Part shown: positions 41,182 to 48,894 of the stretch, piece by piece
How positions within the stretch are numbered: position 1 is the first letter of the stretch
Layout: the number at the start of each line of letters is the position of its first letter
NCBI GenBank assembly: GCA_944387065.1
Contig: CALXDM010000002.1
Span: 186,001-250,000, forward strand
DNA from: an uncultured Oscillospiraceae bacterium
GTDB lineage: Bacteria; Bacillota; Clostridia; Oscillospirales; Oscillospiraceae
Length of the DNA stretch: 64,000 nucleotides
Direction of reading: 5' to 3'
Made by a program: the position numbers and the translations under genes
Notes under the pieces: generated by a model
The model's input: the letters and a program-made list of their open reading frames with translations, nothing else
What the model was told of the DNA's origin: nothing
The model's database searches: none

Positions 41182-41541
41182 CGCCTGAAAAAATTTTTTG
41201 AAAAATTTTTAGATTTTGTGTGACAATTTGGCGCTGTGAATACATGTATTTAATAGAGGCGTCTATTGATGCCGATCAAAAGAGAACTGAGGTGAGTCCC
41301 ATGGGCCCCGCAAAGGCATCCTGACGGGCAGGTGTGCATCATTTCCTGTTTGCCGTTTGAGCATAGATGATTATTACCCCGCGTAACGATTATTCACTAT
41401 AGGTATGTTCAGGTTTTATGAAAAATAGCCATAGCAAACATTTGTTCTGGAGTCCGTAAACTTCACGCATAGGAGTTTGTTGTTCCTGACCGACAGCACG
41501 AATCTCAATCGACCATGTAAACTCTCTTGGAAGGAGCGCCC
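41182..41541 (+). other. Gene-poor stretch with a decayed transcription unit start
   Basis: AT-rich bases open the stretch. TGTGACA-N16-ACATGTATT follows at 41219-41250, then GAGGTGAG and an ATG at 41301 that reads only seven codons before TGA at 41324. This resembles the front of a second anti-sigma-like gene whose body is lost. Nothing else convincing was seen up to the GGAAGGAG before 41542. Confidence 0.5.
41219..41250 (+). promoter_or_regulatory. Candidate sigma-specific promoter, copy 2
   Basis: TGTGACA, 16 bases, ACATGTATT. Spacing is identical to the copy at 39768 and the two sequences are visibly related between the boxes. Confidence 0.5.
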
Positions 41542-41733
41542 ATGAAAAACTACTGGCTTTATTATGTTGGAATTATAGGCATTGTGGTTACATTTCTAAC
41601 TGCAGTTACATCTTTTTCGCACAATACGATGGACTTTCAAATTCCTTTTTTGTTAATCGGGGTACTTCTCTCTTTATGCATTACTGGGTTGGGGAAAATT
41701 ATCACTATTTTAGAAAGTGGAGATTCAAAATGA
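41542..41733 (+). CDS. Small two-helix membrane protein, unknown
   Basis: A 63-residue hydrophobic protein with two membrane helices (~5-24 and ~34-55). It belongs to no family I know. GGAAGGAG lies five bases before the ATG, so translation is likely. Its stop overlaps the ATG of the following secreted protein (ATGA), suggesting coupling. The gene is strongly AT-rich compared with the flanking chromosome. Confidence 0.65.
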   Translation: MKNYWLYYVGIIGIVVTFLTAVTSFSHNTMDFQIPFLLIGVLLSLCITGLGKIITILESGDSK

Positions 41734-42953
41734 AAAAACATATTTTTAATATGAAATTGTGTATTTTTTCATGCATTGTAACGCTCTCTATTATTTCTAC
41801 GCTTATTCCCGCATTTGCCGCTTCCTTTGATTCTCAAACGAAGAAAATCCTTTTTATTACTGATGTTGCTGAGTCCAAAAGCATGAATTCTTTTAATGCG
41901 CAACAATATGATAGCGCGCTTGCAGATTTAGTTGAGATAAATAACATTGATATGAATGCATTTTCCGACTATGAAGCTATTGCGCTACCTTTTGAAGAAG
42001 AAGCATATGAATTGGCTAAATCAGCTTATGAAATTGGAAGTACTGTATATTTATACGGTCAGCTGACTATTCAGGATTACAAAGAAATCGTTGGCATAGA
42101 AAATTATGCTCTGGCTGTACCCATCTATAAGAATGATGGCACTACTGAGAAAGTTGAACAGTTTTTTGATGCAACTTACGAGGAAAACGAACTCTTTAAT
42201 GTAATAAGCTATAGCGATTACGCTTTGCTCTGCAAAATTTCTCCAGAGATATCCAATGGTTCAGCTACTACGTATATGCAGCGAGAGAGTTACATCGAAA
42301 TGCCCAATAGCATTTATTTATCAGCAATAGAAAATAACTTTTTAGAATTGAAGAGTAAAACAATGACTAAGGGAATTATTGACAGCGAATTTGATTTTGT
42401 CCATTATTTTGGCCCTAACGCCGATTTTAGTGTGCATTTAGATTATACATTATACAAAAATGATTCTGAGAGGGACACCGCTTATGACTATTTGGGGATC
42501 AAAACGAATGTCTGGGTGGATAATGATTATGGCGAGGTTACTCGTCTGCAAACCAAATATGACTTGACATTTTCTGCTGATAATCTTTTGGAAACAGGAC
42601 CTGAACCGCAAACAAATGCTGGTGAATTAAGTGTGTCTATTGGATATGGAAATTCTGGCCCCAGCGGGAACATATCTTATTCTGTGGACTTGTCTAATAT
42701 TAAGCCTAATATTTCAAGAGATGAAGATTATACAAATGATATTGTTGAATGGGCAATGACGCCTAGAACTTGGTTTCCCATTTACTTAGGTGGTACTAGT
42801 TTTCATTGTTGCGCTACTTGGGCCTCTAAAGAGACTCGTAGCGCCGCTGCAATTGATATTTTTTATGCTGGAAGAGTTAATACTGGCCCCAGCGGAATCC
42901 ATCCTGTTGATTCTACCTATGTCAAGGTACCAGTTCGCTTTTTTTATTCATAA
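41730..42953 (+). CDS. Large secreted protein, unknown function
   Basis: A 407-residue protein with an N-terminal signal peptide (MKKHIFNMKLCIF, hydrophobic core, LIPAFAAS). The mature part has an alpha/beta-like first half (ILFITDVAESKSMN, VYLYGQLTIQDYKEIVG) and a beta-rich second half (FSVHLDYTLYKN, GELSVSIGYGNSGPSGNISY). A CC pair occurs near the end in FHCCATW. No known domain or catalytic motif is evident. It is translationally coupled to the small membrane protein upstream. The AT-rich composition suggests transfer. Confidence 0.7.
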   Translation: MKKHIFNMKLCIFSCIVTLSIISTLIPAFAASFDSQTKKILFITDVAESKSMNSFNAQQYDSALADLVEINNIDMNAFSDYEAIALPFEEEAYELAKSAYEIGSTVYLYGQLTIQDYKEIVGIENYALAVPIYKNDGTTEKVEQFFDATYEENELFNVISYSDYALLCKISPEISNGSATTYMQRESYIEMPNSIYLSAIENNFLELKSKTMTKGIIDSEFDFVHYFGPNADFSVHLDYTLYKNDSERDTAYDYLGIKTNVWVDNDYGEVTRLQTKYDLTFSADNLLETGPEPQTNAGELSVSIGYGNSGPSGNISYSVDLSNIKPNISRDEDYTNDIVEWAMTPRTWFPIYLGGTSFHCCATWASKETRSAAAIDIFYAGRVNTGPSGIHPVDSTYVKVPVRFFYS

Positions 42954-42971
42954 TTATGCATTACAAATTAA

Positions 42972-43151
42972 ATGTTTGTGGCTTATGCTCATACAATGTT
43001 TACACTTGATTTTTCGTGGGAAGTTTCTCTTGGATTTGATATTACGAATACAGCAATATCTTTTAGTGTAAGTCCAGATGTAACACAAGAGATGATGGTA
43101 CAAGATCATCATACATTCCACTATAATGACGATGATGTAATAGTGGCTTAA
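42972..43151 (+). CDS. Short ORF, possible 3' remnant of a secreted-protein gene
   Basis: A 59-codon frame from an ATG 18 bases after the previous gene: AYAHTMFTLDFSWEVSLGF, then NTAISFSVSPDVTQEMM. It looks like the beta-rich end of a larger protein rather than a complete one, and it has no good ribosome site. It is followed by a strong terminator, which suggests that it is the tail of an older gene. Confidence 0.4.
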   Translation: MFVAYAHTMFTLDFSWEVSLGFDITNTAISFSVSPDVTQEMMVQDHHTFHYNDDDVIVA

Positions 43152-43158
43152 GAAACTA

Positions 43159-43198
43159 GTGGAGAACGTCACCAATTAAAATAGTTGGCGTTCTCCAC
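43159..43198 (+). terminator. Terminator inside the AT-rich run
   Basis: Stem GTGGAGAACG/CGTTCTCCAC with an inner CCAA/TTGG pairing and a small bulge, followed by ATTTTATTTT. Confidence 0.85.
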
Positions 43199-43220
43199 AT
43201 TTTATTTTGAGGAGGATTAT

Positions 43221-43400
43221 ATGATTTTTATAGTTAAATTATCAGGAATACTTTTAGGATTTGCATTTCCTGTCCTTTTAATAAAAGCTATAGAGATAAG
43301 GCCTGAAGAAAGCGACAGAAAGCTAAAATATGTTATATTATCGAGCTTATGCTGCGGAATAATAATGTTTATAATTATGGGTCTACTTCCAAATACATGA
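43221..43400 (+). CDS. Small two-helix membrane protein, unknown
   Basis: A 59-residue protein with two hydrophobic helices (~3-22 and ~37-55) separated by a charged loop (EIRPEESDRKLK). GAGGAGG precedes the ATG, which supports expression. Size and layout recall the 41542 gene, so the two may be analogous first genes of repeated units. Confidence 0.6.
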   Translation: MIFIVKLSGILLGFAFPVLLIKAIEIRPEESDRKLKYVILSSLCCGIIMFIIMGLLPNT

Positions 43401-43415
43401 TTTTTTGAAAATGAA

Positions 43416-43895
43416 ATGTCTTTCGAAAATACAGCGAAGGCAATCATGGGTTTTTCCATTGAGAAAATATTTAGTTATACCGGCAAGACGCTGTCAGCTA
43501 TTTTTGGTTCGGGAGTCACGTTGCTTGATGCTATTTTAAGCGACGCAAAGGCAATGAATGTCTATGGAACATCGGAAAATGACGTGCAATTAAAGATACG
43601 ATATACCCAGATGATGAAGCACACCTATGCAGAACGAACTCCGAATTCTGGAGACTGGGCGATTGGTTGTGTATCATTTGCCGCAACAATAAAACAGTGC
43701 CTTTTTACTTACGATTTTTACGATAATTATAAGAGAGAAAAATATGGTGATTTTAGTATTTCAATGAATTCCACCATATATTCTGCAAACTATCGCGGGG
43801 AAAATAACCTTAGAACTGCATGGCTGAATATAGGGCATCCATTTAATGATCCTCAAATTAGTATAAAAATGGGAAATAAGTGGTTTCATTTATAA
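43416..43895 (+). CDS. Unknown 159-residue protein, possibly truncated
   Basis: A 159-residue frame with a polar C-terminal half (SANYRGENNLRTAWLNIGHPFNDP) and a mildly hydrophobic N-terminal region (IFGSGVTLLDAIL). It has no signal peptide and a poor ribosome site. The frame is open only five codons further upstream, so the 5' part may have been lost. I do not recognise it. Confidence 0.45.
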   Translation: MSFENTAKAIMGFSIEKIFSYTGKTLSAIFGSGVTLLDAILSDAKAMNVYGTSENDVQLKIRYTQMMKHTYAERTPNSGDWAIGCVSFAATIKQCLFTYDFYDNYKREKYGDFSISMNSTIYSANYRGENNLRTAWLNIGHPFNDPQISIKMGNKWFHL

Positions 43896-44023
43896 TGTAC
43901 CGATAACAGTACACAAAACGTTTTAGTTCCCCCTGTTTTAGGCACATACCCTCGTCCTGATTCAGACTATCCTTCTTCCTAGACACAGGGCATGTTCTTG
44001 ACAAGGAGTGCAATTTAATATTT
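43896..44023 (+). other. Spacer without a gene
   Basis: It contains a small dyad (GTAC/GTAC arms near 43898-43914) and AAGGAG at 44003-44008. The latter is 16 bases before the ATG of the next gene, longer than usual, so a non-ATG start nearer to it is possible. Confidence 0.4.
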
Positions 44024-44503
44024 ATGTATAGACATTTCTGGCATAAAAGAGTTGCTATCTATTTTGGCGTCATTGTTATCGCGATTACAGTAACAGTTGC
44101 TATTCTATTTTTCAAACACAGGCCAATGATAAATCCCATGAATTACCCTTATATTTCCTCTCTTAGCATAACGATTAAGGAAGATGGGGAAATTCGTACG
44201 CTTGATATCCCCGGGAGCGAAATATCTGACGAGTTGGCTGATAATCTCGTGTCTGTATTTCTAAATACAGAAATAAGAAACAGACTATTTCCACCTCCGC
44301 AAACATATGAAATTTTAGATGGGTCGACACATATTACAGTTAAAGTTGGGTTGAAAAATGCTAAAGCATTATCAATATTTGTAAATCTGTGTAGCAGGCC
44401 GCAGTACAATTCTGCACAATTCGGTGATACTCATTACCATATAGTCGATTATCAAAAGGTATATGAAAATGTTTATTGCCTACTATCTGATGAAATATTA
44501 TGA
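44024..44503 (+). CDS. Membrane-anchored protein, unknown
   Basis: A 159-residue protein with an N-terminal anchor (residues ~10-31, VAIYFGVIVIAITVTVAILFF) and an external domain (ISSLSITIKEDGEIRTLDIPG ... THITVKVGLKNAKAL). I know no family name. It is translationally coupled to the next short gene by an ATGA overlap. AT-rich. Confidence 0.6.
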   Translation: MYRHFWHKRVAIYFGVIVIAITVTVAILFFKHRPMINPMNYPYISSLSITIKEDGEIRTLDIPGSEISDELADNLVSVFLNTEIRNRLFPPPQTYEILDGSTHITVKVGLKNAKALSIFVNLCSRPQYNSAQFGDTHYHIVDYQKVYENVYCLLSDEIL

Positions 44504-44751
44504 TGAATGGGGCAAATATTTCTTCGGTAAAGGCATCATCATCGACTGGGATGAATTGTTTTGATAATGCAGCAATGGCAATTGTATTCCAGACCGGTTG
44601 TAGTCCAAGCGCAGTAAGTGGCTATACAAATTTCAGAGCAACTACAAATATTACCTATAAAATAATGACTTCCTATTTTGGCGGTGATGCAATGTGGTAC
44701 TATTTGACTGCGCAAACCGTCACCGATTCGTTTGGGAAAAATTTAAAATAG
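44500..44751 (+). CDS. Short unknown ORF coupled to the upstream gene
   Basis: An 83-residue frame whose ATG overlaps the previous stop. It is rich in Ser, Thr and Asn (FDNAAMAIVFQTGCSP, then NITYKIMTSYFGGDAMWYY). It has no signal peptide and may be the end of a degraded secreted protein or a small coupled peptide. Confidence 0.4.
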   Translation: MMNGANISSVKASSSTGMNCFDNAAMAIVFQTGCSPSAVSGYTNFRATTNITYKIMTSYFGGDAMWYYLTAQTVTDSFGKNLK

Positions 44752-44787
44752 CTTTGTCAGGAAAATCATTGGAAAGGAGAGATCAAA

Positions 44788-45351
44788 ATGATTCAAACGG
44801 ATGTAGCAGAGCCGAGCCGGATGAAGCGGCGGCGTATCATTTTGGGGATTATATTGGTTCTGCTTACAGCTGCCCTGATCATCGGAGGATATCTCCTGTT
44901 ATCGCGGCCTAGCTCGGACACTTTGCTGACCTGGACCGGCACCCTCACGGTGGAGGATGTGGAGCGGGCTTGGATGTCTTGTAAGGACTACAGCGAGCAT
45001 ATCCCAACTGGAGAGGATCGTAATTTGCAAGGGGAAGAACTGGCCGATATTGTGGCATGGATCAACGAAATCGGCACAGAAAATTTGTACTATGATGTTA
45101 CTGGAGAGATCGGGGACGGCTATGCTGACAGGTTTATTTCGCAATTTCTGTGGGTGGAAACAGCGGAGATTCGATGCCTGTTCAAGCATAGCCCAGCTGA
45201 CCCTGGTTATCTGCAGATCACATTGGAGTGGGTGAATGGGACTGACCAGCAGGATCATGCTGCGCTGAATCCGCAAAGAGGGAACTTCTGCCTGGTGGAC
45301 AGCCCCTTGGTGGACTTGGTGGAGGACTGGACAGAGTGCGTGCAAACATAG
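44788..45351 (+). CDS. Membrane-anchored protein, unknown
   Basis: A 187-residue protein with a short basic N-terminus (SRMKRRR), one membrane helix (~18-38) and an external domain with LLTWTGTLTVEDVERAW and NGTDQQDHAALNPQRGNFCLVD. The layout resembles the 44024 gene. GGAAAGGAGAG precedes the ATG. Its end is where the Sir2 remnant begins, so it marks the right edge of the inserted region. Confidence 0.65.
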   Translation: MIQTDVAEPSRMKRRRIILGIILVLLTAALIIGGYLLLSRPSSDTLLTWTGTLTVEDVERAWMSCKDYSEHIPTGEDRNLQGEELADIVAWINEIGTENLYYDVTGEIGDGYADRFISQFLWVETAEIRCLFKHSPADPGYLQITLEWVNGTDQQDHAALNPQRGNFCLVDSPLVDLVEDWTECVQT

Positions 45352-45640
45352 GACTGTCCTTGATTGATACAGACATACTTGGCCTGGGGATTCCGGGCAG
45401 TCATCTGCCAAAAGGGATACTTAATGATACCGGGGGTGTTCATCCCCACCTCCAGCTCCAGGTAAAGAATGGGGCCCTTCCAGTTCCGCCGGACAAAGTC
45501 ATCATACCGCCAGGCGGCGGCGTACCACCCGTCGTCCTGGGCAAACCCGCCCCGGCGCCGATGAGGCCCGAGTCCGCCTGACGCAGCGCCTCCCGAAGCT
45601 CAGCCTGCTTTTGCTCTATTCCAGTTGCCGTGTTCAACAT
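45352..45640 (-). pseudogene. Sirtuin (SirTM-like) gene remnant, Sir2'
   Basis: On the minus strand an ATG at 45640 begins a frame ending LIGAGAGL, as in the intact sirtuin. After a large internal deletion and frameshift the sequence resumes as WRYDDFVRRNWKGPILYLELEVG and NTPGIIKYPFWQMTARNPQ. These match the C-terminal third of the intact sirtuin (46422-47357). Similarity stops near 45350. The start overlaps the end of the intact macrodomain gene, so this was the third gene of that operon. Confidence 0.8.
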
Positions 45641-46425
45641 CTGGATACCCCCAGGAGTTTCTGATAGATAAGAAGATCCACATCCTTGAACACATTGAAA
45701 ATCACTCGGATGCTCGTGTGCTGCGTATTCAAGAAATCTGTCACCGTTTGGACTGCGATTTCCGCAGCCTTTTCATTGGGGAATCGGAACTCTCCGGTGG
45801 AAATACAGCAAAACGCGATGCTCTGGCAGTCGTTCTCCACGGCAAGCTCCAAGCAGGAGCGATAGCAGGAGGCGAGGGCGTCGCAATCCTGTTTCCGGAC
45901 AGCGCCACGGATGATCGGCCCTACAGTATGCAGAATATATTTGCTGGGCAGATTGAACGCAGGGGTAATCTTTGCCTGTCCCGTAGGTTCCTCGTGCCCC
46001 TGCTTGCGCATGATGTCGTAGCAATAGAGCCGCAACTGAATGCCGCTCATTGTGCCGATGATGTTGTCGATGCAGCCGTGGAGGGGATGGAAGCAGCCCA
46101 ACAGCTTGGCGTTGGCCGCGTTGACGATGGCGTCCACTCCCAGGGTGGTGATGTCCCCCTGCCACAGGACGATCCGACCGTCAGCCTGGGTGGCGGGCAG
46201 CGCCTGCCCGTCCACCACCCCCCGCCGCCGCACCCGCTCCGACAGATAGGCGTCCTGCACCCGCAAGAAGTCTTCCGAGGCGGGCTGGGGCGGCCGGAGG
46301 CTGCAAAGCGCCCGGAACAGCCGCCATTGCCCCTCTTCATCCGCCGGCAGCTGGGGCAGCGTCACCTGGGGCAGCTCCCGGCATAGCGCCCGGATCAGGT
46401 ACTCCCCCCGTTCCCGCTGGTTCAT
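45634..46425 (-). CDS. Zinc-type macrodomain protein-ADP-ribose hydrolase
   Basis: A 263-residue macrodomain of the SirTM-linked group that removes ADP-ribose from proteins. An N-terminal helical part (~1-75) precedes the fold. The ADP-ribose site includes QGDITTLGVDAIVNAANAKLLG (residues ~89-110). The CFHPLHGCIDN motif at 111-121 gives the zinc ligands (Cys111, His116 and Cys118 are the likely ones). Then come ILHTVGPI and CCISTGEFRFP. It overlaps the sirtuin stop by four bases (ATGA), so writer and eraser are made together. No GcvH-like or lipoate-ligase gene, usual in this operon type, is adjacent. Confidence 0.9.
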   Translation of the reverse strand: MNQRERGEYLIRALCRELPQVTLPQLPADEEGQWRLFRALCSLRPPQPASEDFLRVQDAYLSERVRRRGVVDGQALPATQADGRIVLWQGDITTLGVDAIVNAANAKLLGCFHPLHGCIDNIIGTMSGIQLRLYCYDIMRKQGHEEPTGQAKITPAFNLPSKYILHTVGPIIRGAVRKQDCDALASCYRSCLELAVENDCQSIAFCCISTGEFRFPNEKAAEIAVQTVTDFLNTQHTSIRVIFNVFKDVDLLIYQKLLGVSRC

Positions 46426-47357
46426 GCCGCCCCGCCTCCTTCCCTCCAGCGCTCCAGCTGGGTCAAGATCTCCTCGATGTCCCCCTGGAGCCGGATGGCC
46501 CGCCCCTCCAGCGCCTGGGGCAGCGGCTGTGACTGGGCATTGACGCAGGCGTAGGCCGCCTGGGGATTGGCCTCTGCCATGCGCCAAAAGGGGTACTTGA
46601 TGATACCCGGGGTGTTGTACCCCACCCCCAGCTCCCAAAACAGCACCGCCCGGCCCTGGTTCCGGCGCAGGAAGCGGCTGTACCGCTCCGCAGCCTGGCG
46701 CCAGCCCCGGTCCTCCACGAAGGAGCCGTCCACCCGCAGGTTCATGGCCATGGGCCCACCGCACTTGGGGCAGCGGGGGAGCAGCTCTTTGGGCACCGTC
46801 ATGGACGGAGCCCTCCCCACAGGCAGGGCGAGCCCCCCGTCCGGGCCGATGGAGAAACCCTGGGCCTCCACCATGGCCCGCACCTGGGTCTGGTTGTCAT
46901 AGGTGCCGGGGTGGCAGGGCCGGGCACACTGGAACAGCCCGTAATCCCCTTGGGTGTAGAACAGCCTGGCCCGATCCACCCCCGCCCGCTGGAAGCAGTG
47001 ATCCACGTTGGTGGTCAGAACGAAGTAGTCCTTGCCCTCCACCAGCTCCATCAGCTGCCGGTAGACCGGCCGGGGGGGCGCCTGGTAGCGGTTGAGCCAG
47101 ATCATCCGGCTCCAGTAGGCCCAGTAGGTCTGGGGATCTGGAAAGGGATAGAACCCCCCGGTATACATATCCTGAAAGCCATACGACTGGCCAAAGTCCT
47201 GGAAGTAGCGGTCAAAGCGCGCCCCGGCGTAGGCAAAGCCAGCCGCGGCGGACAGCCCTGCCCCCGCGCCGATCACCACGGCCTGCGCCTCCTGAAGGGC
47301 GTGGCCCAGCCGCTCCACCCCTTCCGCCCCTGTTGGGGCCGTCCTCTTGATCTGCAT
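46422..47357 (-). CDS. Class M sirtuin (SirTM), probable protein ADP-ribosyltransferase
   Basis: A 311-residue Sir2-fold protein. The NAD site is VIGAGAGLSAAAGFAY (29-43), then TTNVDHCFQRAG (115-126). The catalytic His of ordinary sirtuins is replaced by Gln136 in YTQGDYGLFQC, the SirTM hallmark linked to ADP-ribosylation instead of deacetylation. Zinc ligands are probably Cys144, Cys148, Cys196 and Cys199. The ATG at 47357 has GGAGGGAT upstream. It is divergent from an HxlR regulator. A decayed copy of the same gene lies at 45352-45640. Confidence 0.88.
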   Translation of the reverse strand: MQIKRTAPTGAEGVERLGHALQEAQAVVIGAGAGLSAAAGFAYAGARFDRYFQDFGQSYGFQDMYTGGFYPFPDPQTYWAYWSRMIWLNRYQAPPRPVYRQLMELVEGKDYFVLTTNVDHCFQRAGVDRARLFYTQGDYGLFQCARPCHPGTYDNQTQVRAMVEAQGFSIGPDGGLALPVGRAPSMTVPKELLPRCPKCGGPMAMNLRVDGSFVEDRGWRQAAERYSRFLRRNQGRAVLFWELGVGYNTPGIIKYPFWRMAEANPQAAYACVNAQSQPLPQALEGRAIRLQGDIEEILTQLERWREGGGAA

Positions 47358-47531
47358 GGGATCCCTCCTATCCGGGGGGCTTGCCCCCTCTCCTGTATGA
47401 TAGCGCAGCCTTCCCCCTTTGGCCAGTACGCACTTTTTGGTGCCTAACCCGCCCAACAGGTGCCTGTTGACGGTCCCCAGCCCTTCCGATGGCAATTCCC
47501 CCCGCCTGCCCCTTCCACCTCTACCCCACCC

Positions 47532-47561
47532 TTGACACCAATAAGGATTGTATGATAATAT
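47532..47561 (+). promoter_or_regulatory. Promoter of the HxlR gene
   Basis: TTGACA at 47532 with GATAAT 16 bases later (TAATAT at 18 bases is an alternative). It faces the sirtuin gene, so the HxlR protein could also act on that divergent operon. Confidence 0.6.
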
Positions 47562-47605
47562 TGGCATGTAAGATTCTATTGGAAACTATAGGGGAGGAAC
47601 AGGTC

Positions 47606-47941
47606 ATGCCAAATCCACAAGTCAAGCTGCCCGCCTGCCCGGTGGAGACCACCCTGTCGCTGATCGGGGACAAGTGGAAGGTGCTCATCCTGCGGGATCT
47701 GCGCCCGGGGACCAAGCGGTTTGGGCAGCTGCGGTCGTCTTTGGGCACGGTATCCCAAAAGGTGCTCACCGCCCAGCTGCGGGCCATGGAGGCCAGCGGT
47801 CTGGTGGTGCGGAAGGTCTATCCTGAGGTGCCCCCTCGGGTGGAGTACTCCCTGAGTGAGCTGGGGCGCTCCATGGAGCCCATCCTGGACGCGCTGGAGC
47901 AGTGGGGCCGGGCCTACAAGGCCCGAATAGAGCCCTCCTGA
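47606..47941 (+). CDS. HxlR family transcriptional regulator
   Basis: A 111-residue winged-helix regulator. The signature is PACPVETTLSLIGDKWKVLILRDL with the conserved Cys, then LGTVSQKVLTAQLRAMEASGLV and the wing PPRVEYSLSELGRSM. Members often respond to electrophiles or redox stress through the N-terminal Cys. The ATG at 47606 follows GGGGAGGAAC. The divergent sirtuin operon is a possible target. Confidence 0.9.
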   Translation: MPNPQVKLPACPVETTLSLIGDKWKVLILRDLRPGTKRFGQLRSSLGTVSQKVLTAQLRAMEASGLVVRKVYPEVPPRVEYSLSELGRSMEPILDALEQWGRAYKARIEPS

Positions 47942-47958
47942 CTCCCTTGACAAAGGAC

Positions 47959-47998
47959 AAAAAATGCGCCCGTCCCAACGGGGACGGGCGCATTTTTT
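47959..47998. terminator. Bidirectional terminator
   Basis: An 18-pair stem, including A/T ends (AAAAAATGCGCCCGTCCC arm) and an AACG loop, between the HxlR gene and the convergent anti-sigma gene. Confidence 0.92.
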
Positions 47999-48006
47999 GA
48001 TCGTCG

Positions 48007-48894
48007 CTATTCCTCCAGCTGGGGGTCTGCAGGCCGGCGGGCCGCCTCTGCCAGGGTAGCCTCCAGGGCATCCAGGTTCAGCCCGCCGCTCCCGGCGTTG
48101 CGCACGAAGCGGGAGACCAGAAGGGCTGCGGCTTCGCCGTCCGTACCCGCCACCTCAAAGCGGTAGCCATACCCATCGGTGAGAAAGGACGCCCGCAGGG
48201 TCTGGCTATCCTCTCCCACATACCGGTCGGCGGTCACCTCCAGCTCACCGATCTGGTTGACCACCGACTCCTCGTAGACCAGACAGGTGGGGGGCAGCTG
48301 GCCCAGCGCGAGGTTGACGGTCACATAGTCCTGCGGCCCCCTATAGCCGCTGAGCACCAGCATCCACAGCCTGCCGTCGGGGTAGACCATGGCATGGCCG
48401 GTCAAGGGGTACCCCTCCCAATCCAGGTGGACGGCGATGGCTGCCTCCCCCCCCAGCAAAGTCTCCACCTCCGCCTCGGTCAGGTACCGATACGTTACCC
48501 CTGCCGGGGGGGCGATGGCCAGGTCCGCCTGCATCTCCACCGTGCCGTATTCCAGGTAGGGCAGGGCATAGTAGGACGTCACCTCGCCGTTTTCCACCTC
48601 ATAGCCTCCCATGGTGGACGGTTGGGCGCCAGGGGCCGCTGACTCCAACACGGCAATGTCGGGCTGGGCGCCCTGAACCGCCGTCTCCCCCAGGGCAGTC
48701 TGGCTCTCCCCCGCCCCGGCCATCCGGCTCACCCCAAAGACTCCCAGCCCCACCACCAGCGCCAGGGCGGCGGCCAGGGGGGCATATCCCCTCCGGGCCA
48801 GCCTGACCTGCCCGGGCGCTTCCAGCCGGGTCAGCTTCTCGTGTAGGGAAAGGGGCACGGTGACACGGTCCATGTAGTCCAGATAGCGTTTCAT
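48007..48894 (-). CDS. Probable anti-sigma factor, membrane-anchored
   Basis: A 295-residue protein. A basic cytoplasmic N-terminus (YLDYMDRVTVPLSLHEKL) is followed by one membrane helix (~36-58) and a large external domain without a family I can name. It follows an ECF sigma gene with a four-base overlap, which is the main reason for the call. It lacks a zinc-finger HxxxCxxC motif. The external domain has TYRYLTEAEVETLLGG and YGYRFEVAGTDG. Confidence 0.7.
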   Translation of the reverse strand: MKRYLDYMDRVTVPLSLHEKLTRLEAPGQVRLARRGYAPLAAALALVVGLGVFGVSRMAGAGESQTALGETAVQGAQPDIAVLESAAPGAQPSTMGGYEVENGEVTSYYALPYLEYGTVEMQADLAIAPPAGVTYRYLTEAEVETLLGGEAAIAVHLDWEGYPLTGHAMVYPDGRLWMLVLSGYRGPQDYVTVNLALGQLPPTCLVYEESVVNQIGELEVTADRYVGEDSQTLRASFLTDGYGYRFEVAGTDGEAAALLVSRFVRNAGSGGLNLDALEATLAEAARRPADPQLEE

